A DNA stretch of 64,000 nucleotides, taken from positions 54,776,347 through 54,840,346 of the forward strand of contig NC_082598.1 of assembly GCF_030936135.1 (NCBI RefSeq), in the 5' to 3' direction. A program made the translations under genes and the position numbers. The notes beneath the pieces are model-generated. The model was not told where the DNA came from. It searched no databases and saw only the letters and a program-made list of their open reading frames with translations. This DNA is from Gavia stellata. Its lineage: Eukaryota; Chordata; Aves; Gaviiformes; Gaviidae. Of the stretch, positions 13,433-25,141 are shown one piece after another. Positions within the stretch are counted from its first letter, which is position 1. Each line of letters begins with the position of its first letter.

Positions 13433-13471
13433 GGGGCGGGAGCCACCGCTCCCCACGGGGACCCGCCCCTC
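13433..13471. promoter_or_regulatory. Pair of GC boxes (Sp1/KLF type)
   Basis: GGGGCGGG at 13433-13440 on the + strand is followed by CCGCCCCTC at 13463-13471, the same motif on the other strand. They lie about 300-335 bases upstream of the start codon inside the CpG island. The motif match is direct; actual binding is inferred. Confidence 0.55.
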
Positions 13472-13582
13472 AGTTCCCTCCTTCCCGGCCGGGGGCGCTG
13501 CCGCCGGCCCCGCACCGCCTCCTCTCTCCGTGGCTGCCCGCCCTTCCCCGGTGGCGGCAGCGGGCGGCGGCAGGGTGCCGCC

Positions 13583-13590
13583 GGGCGGGG
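13583..13590 (+). promoter_or_regulatory. GC box (Sp1/KLF type)
   Basis: GGGCGGGG about 180 bases upstream of the start codon, in the CpG island. Such boxes are common in TATA-less promoters. The motif is seen directly; function is inferred. Confidence 0.5.
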
Positions 13591-13625
13591 TGTCTCCCAA
13601 GCGGCCTTGCCCGGATGTGCTACCC

Positions 13626-13632
13626 TGACTCA
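13626..13632. promoter_or_regulatory. AP-1 consensus site
   Basis: TGACTCA is a perfect palindromic AP-1 (FOS/JUN) core, about 136 bases upstream of the RAP1GDS1 start codon. It partly overlaps the upstream in-frame TAG at 13633-13635 through the shared TCATAG context. A seven-base match can arise by chance, but its place next to the probable start of transcription in otherwise GC-only sequence makes it noticeable. Confidence 0.45.
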
Positions 13633-13767
13633 TAGTCGCGCCGCACGCAGGCTCCGCGCCGCTGCCGCGCCCGCTCCGCGCACACGCCTCCCGCGCTTCC
13701 CTCCGCGCCGGCGGCTGTAGCAGCAGCAGCAGGAGGGGAAGGAGGAGGAGGAGGCCGCGGCGGCACC

Positions 13768-13771
13768 ATGG
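13768..13771 (+). CDS. RAP1GDS1: RAP1GDS1 coding exon 1: start codon plus one base
   Basis: The coding part of exon 1 is just ATG plus G, followed directly by a perfect donor, GTAAGT (13772-13777). The start lies in an ideal Kozak context, with A at -3 and G at +4. An in-frame TAG at 13633-13635 lies upstream with no in-frame ATG between, so this is the first possible start in its frame. Joined to exon 2 it reads M-A-D-N-L-S-D, the known N-terminus of SmgGDS. The 5' UTR lies immediately upstream and includes a short CAG run (about 13720-13731) and a GGA run (about 13738-13753); its 5' limit is unknown. SmgGDS binds and chaperones prenylated or prenylation-bound small GTPases with polybasic tails (RAP1, RHOA, RAC1, KRAS). 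It acts in the cytosol and also shuttles to the nucleus. Confidence 0.92.
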
Positions 13772-14851
13772 GTAAGTCGCCCCAGCTCCGCGCTGTGTAG
13801 CCCCCTGCCGCCGCCCCTCTGCCCCCGGAGGCCGCCCTCCGCTCGTCTCCGGCGGGTGGGGAGAGGCGACTGGTGCAACTTCCTCGTCGGCCGCCTTCCT
13901 CCCCTCCGCGCCTCAGCCCCGGAGGAGGGTCGGGGCGGCAGCGGGGCTCCGCCGAGCCCCCCGGGCGCCGCCGTGGCCACTGCCCGGCCCCTGCCCCTGC
14001 GGCGCAAAGTTTCCGCGCCTCCTGCGCTGCTGGCGGCCGGCCCCGCCTGCCGGCTCTGCCCCAGCCTGGCGCCTGGTGGTCAGCCCCGTGGTGCTCCCTG
14101 ACCGGCACTCGCGGTCCGGGGTCTGAATTCAGGCGGGTTAGAGGAAAGATAAATTCCCCGAGTGCGAAGGGAGGCTCAGAGCACGGAGTTATATAAGGCA
14201 CCCCCAGGACTGTTTGCATAATGGAGACAGTTGGGGTAATACGTTTAGGAGATTATTTTATAATCTCCGTTCATTGTTTGTGGAAGACACGTATTTCTCC
14301 AGCTTTTAGAAAGAGCATTACTCATGCCTACAAATGCAGCCATATTACCTCTGCCTGTTTAATCTTAAGATTGTAAATGAAGTAGTTTCACACTGATTGC
14401 CACTTGCACCGGAGCGTCCGACAAATGCCATGTGAATCTGGGAAGTGTAGTGTTTGATTTTTCTTTACAAAGTGCTCAGTGAATTTCACTTGCCTTCTCC
14501 ACCTCTTCCTCTTGCACAAACTACAGCTTTCCCGGTATTAAACAGCCACCGTAAAACAGATTTCCCAGAAATCTGGCTGTAATGTAGATCCCAGAGATGG
14601 GTAATGAGTGCCCTCCTCGGGCTGCCAAAGACCCAGCCAGCCTGCCAAATGTGACGGTGGGACCTAGGTTGAAGATCCGGAGGGCAAGGAGCTGTGGTTC
14701 GCAACCCAGGTAAGGAGGTAGCAGTTCCTGAATTCGGCTCAGGGGTTTGACATCAGCACTTCCTGTGGCCTTAGGTAACTCAGTAGTTTCTTTGTAGATC
14801 TCACACATCTTTCACTTTTAACTAGAAGTTTCCATGGCAAGAAACAGTTGC

Positions 14852-14915
14852 AGTGCCTCAGTTTTTCTGGTGGTGAAATGAGGACAAATACTTATTTAAC
14901 TCCTTTAAAGCAATG
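14852..14915 (+). repeat. Possible MIR-like SINE remnant
   Basis: The stretch beginning GTGCCTCAGTTT, followed by GAAATGAGGA and a run resembling AATACTTA, follows the order of the MIR 3' half (GCCTCAGTTTCC, GTAAAATGGGGA, AATAATACCTAC). The match is shorter and weaker than the copies at 7.7 and 61.2 kb, and chance similarity is possible. Confidence 0.3.
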
Positions 14916-17900
14916 AAGAACCTTTGGAGAATGGTTCAGATTAGAAGCTGCCAGGGTCAGGCACGAGGAATAACAATCAGATTTTATCAGAATTAGGTGA
15001 AACTATAACAACGTAGTGAAGGTCTCTCTTCTCATGTGGGTGGAAAAGACAAGACACTGGGATTTAGTTTGTGTGTTTCCTGTCTCCATTCACAAAGTAG
15101 GACTGTTAATCTCATTGTTCGGGTCAAAGTCTAGTTGTAGCTCACTCAGTTTTGGCTTCCAAAAATAAAAACTTCAGGGCATCAGCTAAAAGCTGTTCAG
15201 AAAAGCTGGTGCAGAATGAGTGCAGTGCTCCTTTTTAGATGAGACTACGCTTCAGTTACAGGCAAGTTTGTAAACAGTTTGAGAATCTGCTACAGCTTGC
15301 TGCGTAAGTAAGAGTAGTTATAACTACTTTCAGGAAGACTGAAATAATTTTCCTGTAGATTCTATCAGCACCTGTCCATAATTGCCCAGAGAGATTGCTT
15401 GTGAAAATACAGAGGAACCTTTTTTTTTTTCCCCTTACTTCTTCACATATCGGGGCCTGATTCCACTGCCTTTAAAATCAAAGCAAACTCTAACTAGCCT
15501 CTGCAGCAGATCTTGTTGCTCCAAGGAGCAAGTGGCAAAGACTGAAATTGGTTTCACCTTCTCTAGCAACTAATAATGACTGTCCATGTTTAAGATCTAT
15601 TATTAAGCTCATACAATCAGTACACTAGCTTCCCTCATTCAGCTTATAGTATTCTTTTTGGTAATGCATTGCATAAAAGCTGAAAATCAAGGATGACTTT
15701 GTTCTTTCTATAGCTTGTATATCATTCCATAAATCGTGCTCAACAAACAAGCGTTTGTGGCAGAGACTGCAGTAATGTCTTACAGTTAAACATCCGGTCT
15801 ATTCTGTATTTATGAAGGTTAGTATGGTATCAGCTGGTTTGTATACTAATGATATAAAATGGAAGCCCAAGCAGGTATATTCTAATTCCAATCAAAAGAT
15901 TTCTGTTGTTAAAAAAGACTTCTTATGTATACATGGATCTGCATTATCTTTACTGTATGGAAATATCTCTGCTGCCACTTGGGTTCCAAGTGTGTATTCC
16001 TCTGAAGACATTCTCATGGCAGTTGTTTCCTCCTAGAGGATAGTGATTTCCTGTCATTAATACCAGTTCTTTCCAAAATTATAATTTTTGTTGCTTGCAT
16101 TTATAGTTTTTGAAGTTGTGTCTGAGTACAGTTTAAACAATTTTCAACTTTTGGCTTCAAGAGGCAAGTTGCCTTAAGTACTCCTGGCAGTAGAGAGCTT
16201 TGAATACTTGAGAAGACATGTGCACCACCAGTACTTTACTTCTGTTTTTATAAGAACAAATACAGGTTTTTACTTTTCAGTTACTAATGTAATGCTTCAG
16301 TCTCACAACGAATGGACCCTTTCCCCAGTCAATTCTTGGTTTTACCTTCAAAAACACAACTGCTATACTTGTGCAATGGCACTGTATTCAAGAAAATCTT
16401 CCTATTTTAGAGCAGCGGCCTGTGGAGGTTATTGTAAGCAGGCTGCAGTTATTCCACAGACATAAATTAATAAAATAAAAATCAGGAACTTGGTTACATG
16501 TTGACCACCCAACAGTAATCCATTGGCCCCAAAAGATGGAGAAACACCGCGTATGAGAGTTTGTATCCAGAATGCAAATACAGATGACAATTCTTTTTAT
16601 GGCATATATCAGTTTGTTTGAAGTGTTGATGTTATGGTCTGTAATAGTGAAAGCTCATAAAAATATTCTTCCATTTTGGGAGTACTGCTTTTGTTAGCAG
16701 GAAATGGAAGGCAGCCTCTTCTCTGACGAAGTTTAATACATACTTAGGTGCCTAGTTGGGCAAAAAATTGTGAAAGCAACCTGCTAGACTCTTTTTACAA
16801 TACCTAGCAGTAATAGCACAATGACAAGATACGTAAGGCACACAGGCTATAACGTAGATGGATTTATTTAAGTACTGTCCGTTTAGCTACACTGTTGTCA
16901 GAACAAAGATTGATATTGCCCCTCTCCTCCCAATATACTCAATTTTCTCTCCCAGTTTCCCTGAAGAATTACCACGTGCAACTATGCATGAAGTTTCGGG
17001 GTCAGCCTGGTAATTGTTAAACACCAAATCCAAGCTGAACCACAGATCGGGGTATAACAAGCCACTGCTTGTCTTCAGGATGTTGGTTCACGAAATAAAG
17101 GAAGCAGGAGGGTGTGAATCTTCAGGCATGGCTGTGTGCAATGTTGCTTTTGGGAAGATGGGAATAAACCTGCCTGCCTTTTATTAAAAAATGTAATCGG
17201 TAACCTCAGACATGAGAGGAATGAAAGCTAATGGAAAAAAAGTCTTCCATCTTGAGAGCTCTTTTGCTAGTTTTCTTACAAGAGATGTAAGTCAACCTAA
17301 TAAACTGCTTGGAAAAGAGATCTATCAATTGCACAAAAAGATATTTTTTAATTCTTTTAAAGTTTTTGCTATAACAATGAGACTTCTAACAACAGCAGCA
17401 TATTAGTTCTAGCCAACCAGAATACACCAATTTAAGCCAGTCTAACATGTTGTATTAGGATTTCCTAAAAACGAGGCTGATTTTGGCAAAAGTCTTGTCT
17501 TTTAAAACACAAACACAAGAAACTGCCCTTAGACTGCATCTCTTTTGCTTCAGTAATGTTCCTCGAAGTGTGCTTCTAAAGCAGCCAGAGAGGTTAGGTT
17601 AGTTCTGACTGACATTCCTTGATGAGTACTGTTCCTGTGTTCAGGCCAGTATTTGTGATCTCTTCTTATTACATGAGACTGAAACCAACCAATTTTGTCT
17701 TTAGCTTTAGGTTAAAGGCTCCATTCACAAGTATGTTTCCTGAGAACGGAATATTCAGAGGTAGTTTCAGAAGCCTGTGAAGAACATCTGGCTTTCTGTA
17801 GCATCAAAATAAAAGTGGAAAGAGAAAGGGCAAAATAACAGCTGAAACCTGAAGGAAACAAAGCAGTGAGAATGGAAATGAAAAAGCTACCAAGACAAGG

Positions 17901-19037
17901 GACAAGAATAGAAGGGAACAAGAATCCCTTAAGGGAAATGCGTGGAGGGAGAGAAATACTAGAAGTAGAGGCAAGACAGGGATAATAGATGGATGAATGG
18001 AACAACAGAGGAGAGAAATAGGAGAGAGAAATGAGGAGCTCTACTGAGTGCTTCTGCCTCCACCTCAAACACCCCCACCCCCAAAAAAAGAAAGGTTAAG
18101 AAAATAGTTGGGTTATAAATGTAAATAAAATCAGATATTTTTTACCCTCTTTTTTTGTAGTACCATTTGGCAGCTGCTGACAGTCCTTGAGAAGACTCAT
18201 TATAATTTTCCATCTTCCTCAAGTAAAGCTGATCTATTTCTGGAAGTTCTGAGAATTTAATTATTTATAAATATTTAAAAAAAGGGATATTAACATAAAC
18301 TACCATTGGCTCAATAAAGGGGAAAATAATGTCATCACTGTTTGGCAGGAGAGAAAGCTATGGAGATTCATCTATGGCATCTGTCAAGGAGGCTGGTTGT
18401 TATCCCTTCTTAACTCTGTCGCAGGATGTAGTTCATGTTTTAAGATGACAAAGGGACATGAGACAGCGACCCAGTTACTTATGTAAGAGAAAATCCACTT
18501 TCCAATGTTGACTAGTCCACCTGGGTCTGTTCACATGCTGTGTGATCAAGAAAATGAGCATCCCTGCAGTCTTGATACTGTTGGAGGCATTACATTTCAG
18601 ATTCTAACTTGTTTCCAGATTAAAATAGATTAGGAACTACATCTAAACTTCTGGAAATTAGGAGTCTTAAAATGTTGATGTGTGTTCTCCAGCTAATGGA
18701 GAATTTTTTTTAATGACAGTTTGAATTTTAATTAGACAAGGAGCTTTTCCTAGTAAGGGATTTTATAAGTAGCAGCTTTCACTGCAAGGACAATCTCCCA
18801 GGGCCTCTTTTTGTTAAATATGGTTTAGAAAATTGTTTCTATTTACAAATGTCAATACAGTGGCAACCGAACGAAATTTGTTTTGGTAGAGTAAAATGAT
18901 AGTTAAAAGCCACGGACGTCTGAATGTCAAAGTTCTTTTTACTGCAAAAAATAGCTGATGTGTATTAGAATTTACGTGCACTCCAGATATGCCTAATAGA
19001 ATTTGTAAACTCTCTGAAACAAATGGCTGTGGTTCAA

Positions 19038-19143
19038 GGAGCCTCAAAGCTGTGCACACGACCTGGCGACGATGTTTGTTCAGCCTGAGAGTTGTGCGGT
19101 TCTAGTTTAGGGAGCTTCGAAGTTGTGCAGAAACCCTGGTGAT
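19038..19143. repeat. Diverged tandem duplication, period 73 bp
   Basis: A block starting GGAGCCTCAAAGCTGTGC at 19038 recurs as GGAGCTTCGAAGTTGTGC at 19111. Similarity continues into CCTGGCGA versus CCTGGTGA, and both copies are followed by a GTTC. A weaker third echo (GAGAGTTGTGCGGTTC) lies between them. The substitutions, several at CpG positions, suggest an old local duplication. I do not recognise the unit as a known repeat. Confidence 0.55.
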
Positions 19144-22100
19144 CTCATACTGTTCTTACGCTGTAGTTCAAGTAGATTGTTGGCAGATACCCAGAAGAAT
19201 TTGTTGAATCTATAAACCAGATAACTGCTGTTCATTTAACTCCAGATAGAGGACAGAATTTAGCGCAGGATGCTTTGGGACCTGCAAATTACTACAGCAT
19301 ACCTTAACTGTACAAGTATAAGTGTGTGCTGGCAAGGCATGTGTCTTAGAAATATCTCTGACTTGAAGCACTTTCAGATACATCTTCTTCACAAATTCTG
19401 ATAAGAAATGTCAGGGAATAAACGTGTGTGTGTCTGAAGTAGTTGTAATTCAAAATATGCATAAATTGAGACAGTGTAGATGCCTGTACAAAGTTGTGTT
19501 AAAATCTGCAGTTTAAAATAAATTAAGTGCTTATTTCATGCTTTCTGTTTCTAGGTTAGACACAAACCTCTTACAAAAATCACATTTAAAAATCGGGGAA
19601 AATAAAAAAAAATCACACTTTTGCAAAGGAAATATTTTAAGTGATCCATTTCAATATTAGGTCCCATTTTCCTCATACTTCATAGCTCTTACAAGCTTAC
19701 TGCTTCCTAGTCCTCTATTGTAGGAACATCTGAGGCGTAAGTCAATTCTGAGCTTTTTTTAAAACACTGAGCTATTCATTGGGTTAGTGATAGCTCAGGG
19801 AGATTCATGAAAGTTAATCAGTGTTTAAGTTCATTAGTTGGTTCCATCCACTGATACTTGCCAGCCTGATGAACACAATAATTTTGACAAAGTATGCAAA
19901 ATTTTTATATAACTTCAATTTTTTGTTGACCCTTCCTATCAGTTGACTCAGATTTGACAAGTCATTTCAGTATTTGATTAAATACAGTTAAGCAGGTACT
20001 TAAATTCACATGGTGAATTTAAGCCTGTGCTCTGCACATGTACTTGGGAATAAGACTGGACAGAGAGATGGAGACTGAGTGAGAAGACCGAGATTCATGG
20101 AGGAGAGCAGCTAAGCAGTGCAGGATGGATGACATGATGAGGATTGAACAAAACCTTGGAGAAATTTGTCAGGGCTGCCAATGAGCCTGTGGGGAACAGG
20201 CCTGTGTTTGGGAGACCTGGGGAGGTGACAGCTCAGCATCTCCTGGTAGTCTTGAGTTTGCATATCCACTGTCAGCTGCCCATGCATTTTTGTGGCCCTC
20301 CTGATACACTAATATGGGAGCATCAGGACACAAAACCTGCAGTTGAAAACCCTATCCTTATCGCATACTTGACCTTTCAGTAAATGTCTTTACCTCTAGA
20401 ATACACCAGTCCAAAAAAACCCCCAGAATTAACATAATACTCATCGTTCTCTCATCCTATCTTCCATACAGTAGAGGTCTACAGTTGGCAGAGAACTCTG
20501 TCATACCCAGCACTTTACAAACTCCATTATTCTCCTTTTTGCCCTTAATTATACCCAGACTGGAAACTAAAATTGCATTGTACTATATGGATTAATTCTG
20601 TGACACTGTTTTGTGGGTGGAAGCTGAAAATTCTGCTAGCCTAGCTATTTAACATAAATATCAAAAACTGTAAAATGTGACCACCTGGCAAGCCTTTATG
20701 GTCTCTAGGGTGAGTGGAGTGTTTGCCTGGGGAGGTCTGCGTGTTGCTGAGTATGGCTTGCTCTCTGGCAGCTAGGAACTCCTCTTGGGAGTGTATTTAG
20801 AAACACTTTCTGTCTTTGATGTTGGACATGACAGTCCAGTGACTTAAATTAATGAGACTATTTTAACATTTCTAGCCTTAAATGCAACCTTACAAGTACG
20901 TGTCACTATTTACAGGGCAGGTAGCACACCTGTTCCCTTCTCTTAGCCTTGCTAAGTTCATTCCTATATCCCTTCTCTATGGAGAAATCCCATCGTGCTC
21001 ATGGTCGACAGCACTCGGTACCCTGCAGGCATAACTTGAGTTCAGTCCTGCCAAATAGCTACTTGTGCTACATGAAGACTTTGGAACGATTTCCTTAAAT
21101 CAAAATGCTGTTTTATCTTGACAGCAGGAACAAAGCATGGGAAGAGAAAAGGGTTTTAAAACCAAAGCAGGATTGTGCACATCTTTCTTATCTAAATCTT
21201 CCCTGTCCACAGAATGTTTAACTTACCTCTCGTGGGTTTCTGGAGGAACTGACTGAAGTCAGCCTTCCGAGTCCAGTGTACTTGGTAATAGCATCTTTGT
21301 ATCTCTGACCACTTCCTTCAGCAATCTTCCCATGTGCACACTGGAAGTCACTCGATTGCTGGTCATGTTAGGACCCTGTTGTACAAATGCCTAAGACACC
21401 CCTCCTGAACTTCAGGGAGCAATTTAAGAGGCAATGCAGTGAGTGAATGTGACCATCAAGAGGAGTGTCAGCAGCAATGAACAGTTAATGAGGTGTTTCC
21501 ACACCTACCTTTCTCTCTTGGTTTTTTTCCCCCCCCCCCTCTCTCCTAAGTAACTGGTAGCCATTATTTTTCCTCCTTCCTCTCCCATGCTTATGTGTTG
21601 AACTGATTTTAGGATCAGGATGTTGTTCTATGGGGGAGGGGAGAAAAGGCCACCCACAACAGAACACTGGTCTGTGAACACATTCATTGTAAAAATGTCT
21701 AGTATGATTAAATGAATTTAGAAAAACATTAATAAGCTTTATACAAATACATTTGCTCTCATCCTGCAAAACTTGTTGGGCAGTTCCCTTTCTTACCTGG
21801 TTGTCCACAAAACTCAGGGAGAATATACAGACATGCTGGCTTCTGCCATATGGAGGAAAAGGGGAAAAGCAGGGAAATGTTAGAGATTGAGGGAAAGAGA
21901 TGGAACATGTACATAAGGGATTGCTGGCAGGAACCAAGCAGGTTCAGGGTTTTTTTGGTTTTGTTTTTGTTTTTTTAAACCTTAGCAGTAAAAATTCCAT
22001 AACCCATTTACAGCAAGATAGTGCTTCAGTCCAATCAAAGATACTGATCAATACATTTACGTGCAGTGGCCAAATTACAGTGTGCGCTTTCCAGGCAAAA

Positions 22101-22627
22101 AACACACTTCTCTATCTAATGTTACAATGTATTTATTTTCTTCAAATCTTTTCTATTTTACCTAAGAATCCTCTCTTCGCTGTCTCTTTCACAGCCATCC
22201 TATTCCTTCAGGCTTCTTTATTTAATTGCACAGTTTTCTATAACATCTTCCTTCTCTCTACCTCCTCCAGTTATCTGTTCTTTTCTGTCTTTCCTCCCAT
22301 CTCCCACTCTCTCTCCCCTGGCTCTGTCTTTATTAATTATCTGGCAGCTTCTTCCACCATCTACCCTTCCCAGTATCTTTGTCAGGGAAAGAATTGAAAA
22401 TCTGGTGCTCCACTTTCTAATTTCAAGAGCTGAAGTAATTCTTTTTTTTTTCTTCGGTTAAATATCAGTTATTTACAACCAGTTTAAAATCATGCTTCAG
22501 TTTTGCCTAATGTACAATAAGTGAGAATATATGAAAGAATGTATGGCATGGGAAAGAAATTGTGCAGAATTGGGCCCTATTCATGTAAATGCTATTTATA
22601 CAGCATTATTGTACCCACACAAAGCCC

Positions 22628-22665
22628 ACACTGAGTACCACTGAAGTCATTGGGATCCTGCTTTT
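22628..22665. repeat. Ancient amniote repeat-like scrap with GAAGTCATTGGGA core
   Basis: The core CTGAAGTCATTGGGATCCTG resembles a family of old repeats, frequent in turtle, crocodile and bird DNA as I remember it, with a GAAGTCAATGGGA core often near CCTGATCCTGC. Related cores lie near 36.77 kb. I cannot name the family with certainty, and the match is short. Confidence 0.35.
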
Positions 22666-24976
22666 CTGACTCAGCTGTAGTAGAGCTTAAACTGTCCTGT
22701 TTTGGTGAAACCATGTAAAATGGCATGCATCACCCCATCCTTTCAAGAGGTAGTAATATTGGGTCTCCAGTTTATACAGTTGGGAGAAAAATGGCAGACA
22801 CTGGACTGATTTTGACCATCAGAAGCACTGTTAAAATGTCTTCTATTCATAGGTATGATGCTGTACTAACACGTAGCATCTGAAGGAACTTGCCAAATGA
22901 AGAAATAGCCATATCCTATGATAAAGAAAATGATTTGGTGAACTTGATTTTTCTTAAAAGATTATGGAATTATGTAGTTTATATGATTTTTTATATCAAA
23001 GAAGAAACCAATTTAACATGGAGTTCATCGTATTAGAACATCCTCCTGTAAAAGGAATAGTAAGCACAGTGTCATAAGCTATTAATATGCATACAGTGAC
23101 CTTTGTTCTATCTTGTAGCAGCATAGGGAAAAAGAAAAATTATGTTTTCAGAAATCTGTTTCATAAACTCACTTTGTAGCCATTAGACGATGGCTTTCGA
23201 TGCTTTCTGATATTCCCAGAAAATGTTAGGAACCCCTCCTTGCAAGACTGCTACACATGCTTCTAATGACCCATATATGAGAGTGTGGACACTTAATGCT
23301 CCGAAGGCAGCAGAATGTATCTTCATCCCAGAAATGATCTGAAGTGCTTGTTTGTCTTTATGAAGGCCGTAACTTCTCCCTTTACAAGGAGGGTGAAGGC
23401 ATCACAGTTCTTTTTTTGGCTGTTGAGAATAAGGTAGAATTTAAGACTTCTTATACAATCTCTGGAGGAGACTGGAAGAGTTCTCTTGTGAACACAAAAT
23501 TGGAGTTCAGTGCATGTACCCAGTTCAAAACAGATGGCTGGAGGGAGAATTGCCCTAGATAATGGAGCACTTCACGTTAGCAAGGCGTGGCCTGTTTTAC
23601 TTTTTCTTTTTTTCTTTAAGTTGATATTAAATAGACTTTCTGATAAAAAGCAACAGCTGTGTACTACTGGATTGTTTTAGCCTACGTAGCTCTTCCAGTT
23701 CTGAACAGTTTTCTGTACTTCAGTGATCACAACAGCAAGGTGTCACTTGGAAGCCAGCATACTTAGCAACTATTTAAATCAAACTGCTTGCTTTTCTAAA
23801 CTCTGAAATCATCATCAACAAAACTTGCTGGATTTTTTGAAAGCTGGTTAATAGGCACATTTTACAAAATGACTTAATCTTTGGCAGGTTTTTTGAAACA
23901 CAGTCTTTTATATTTGACCCCTTTTATGCCTTAAAAAATAAATAGATGAGCCTATTAATTTTTTTTTCCCATTACCAGAAATTTATTTCTTGCAATCAGA
24001 AATATGCTGAGGAGCCTGCTTGCAGATGAAGATTAGACTCTGTTTGGGCAGACAGAGGTGTAACTGAGATCAAGGATTAGATATCAAACTTCGAAAATTC
24101 CGGAATTCTTGCAAGCTCCTGATTTTTTTCCTTCTTTCTTCTCCCCAGACTCATGTACTTCTTGCAAAAGCAGCCATTGTAAAAATAGAGGCCTCTTCTG
24201 ATTTTGGAATTAAAATATTTTTGCTTTAACAAGTTTTGTTTTAACACTTAATTGTTGGCCTCTCAAAGAGCAATCAGAATAGGTTTTTGATGGCCACTAT
24301 GGTTATTGTATTTATGTAATAGTAAAGGATTTTGTACTTCTTAGGCTTTGATCATGTAGGAGTGCGTTGGACTTTGGTGTTATTTTCTAACACCTTCAGA
24401 GGGTCAGTGCAGGTTTAGAAGCCAAATTCTGCTTGTTTACATGAACATACTGTTATGCTCTGTATTTGTAGAACTGATTTGTCCCCAGAATTCAGCATAT
24501 CATTTGAATCTCTTCATTCTAGAGGTTTCTGCTGCTTCATCTAATGCAATCTAAGGGTAACGTAAAACCATCAGACAAGAAAGTCTGGTTGCTTTGACGT
24601 GAAAGATCTGCATGCTCCACACAGAGCTTTTAAAGGGGCATTAATTTAATGAAAGTAAAACTTTTTATTCAGTGCTGAGACGTGACTTCTTTAAATTGAA
24701 TAAAGCAAACTCTATCAAATGACAGGTTTAAGTCTGTGTTGTAGTTTTAAATGATGCTGTACTGCACTGCTTTAAGTGACCTGGTTGCAGAGCATTTGGA
24801 AAAGGTAATCTGTGGAAACCAGCTTTGCTGCTGAAGCCTCTGTGTAGTCAGAATATGGCCTCAGTTCCCCACTGCCCTGTATTATGTATAAAGTGACTGC
24901 AAATTTGATTTAAGATGGTAATTGGGCCCAAATTGTAGCTTTTATGTTCTGCCCAGGCATAAATGACCATAGAATA

Positions 24977-25006
24977 ATGGGTAATAAAGTGATGGGTAAT
25001 AAAATG
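24977..25006 (+). repeat. 15-bp tandem duplication
   Basis: ATGGGTAATAAAGTG is followed directly by ATGGGTAATAAAATG, one mismatch apart, then by a partial ATG. This is a small local slippage product in intron 1 with no visible function. Confidence 0.85.
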
Positions 25007-25088
25007 ATGCCCATGGCACCTTCATATTTGAGATGGCTTGAAGAAGTCTCATTTTTAAATACTCACAATGGTTTAGTAGAATTAATGG

Positions 25089-25141
25089 TTTTGAGGTCTG
25101 CATACAGTTTTGAGGTCTGCATGCAGTTTTGAGGTCTGCAG
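25089..25141 (+). repeat. 19-bp minisatellite, about 2.8 copies
   Basis: TTTTGAGGTCTGCATACAG (25089-25107) is followed by a copy with a single A-to-G change (25108-25126) and a truncated third copy ending in GGTCTGCAG. The near identity of the units points to a recent origin. The copy number may be polymorphic. Confidence 0.92.

Larger units (their letters stand above)
12850..14120. promoter_or_regulatory. RAP1GDS1: CpG island promoter of RAP1GDS1
   Basis: Base composition changes abruptly from AT-rich to very GC-rich with dense CpG dinucleotides at about 12.87 kb and reverts at about 14.12 kb. The island contains the RAP1GDS1 start codon and first donor site, several GC boxes and an AP-1 site. 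I see no TATA box or CCAAT box near the likely start, which fits a TATA-less housekeeping promoter with dispersed initiation. The exact transcription start cannot be read from sequence. Open frames of 60 to about 210 codons on both strands here come from the low frequency of stop codons in GC-rich DNA and are not genes. A divergent minus-strand transcript is possible, as at many CpG-island promoters. Confidence 0.9.

Noticed and set aside
13151..13720. Open frame of 189 codons on the + strand in the CpG island, and similar frames on the minus strand (for example 12726-13367)
   Set aside because: Low-complexity Pro/Arg/Gly/Ala translation caused by very GC-rich sequence with few stop codons. 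It overlaps the promoter and 5' UTR of RAP1GDS1, and several frames on both strands are open at once.
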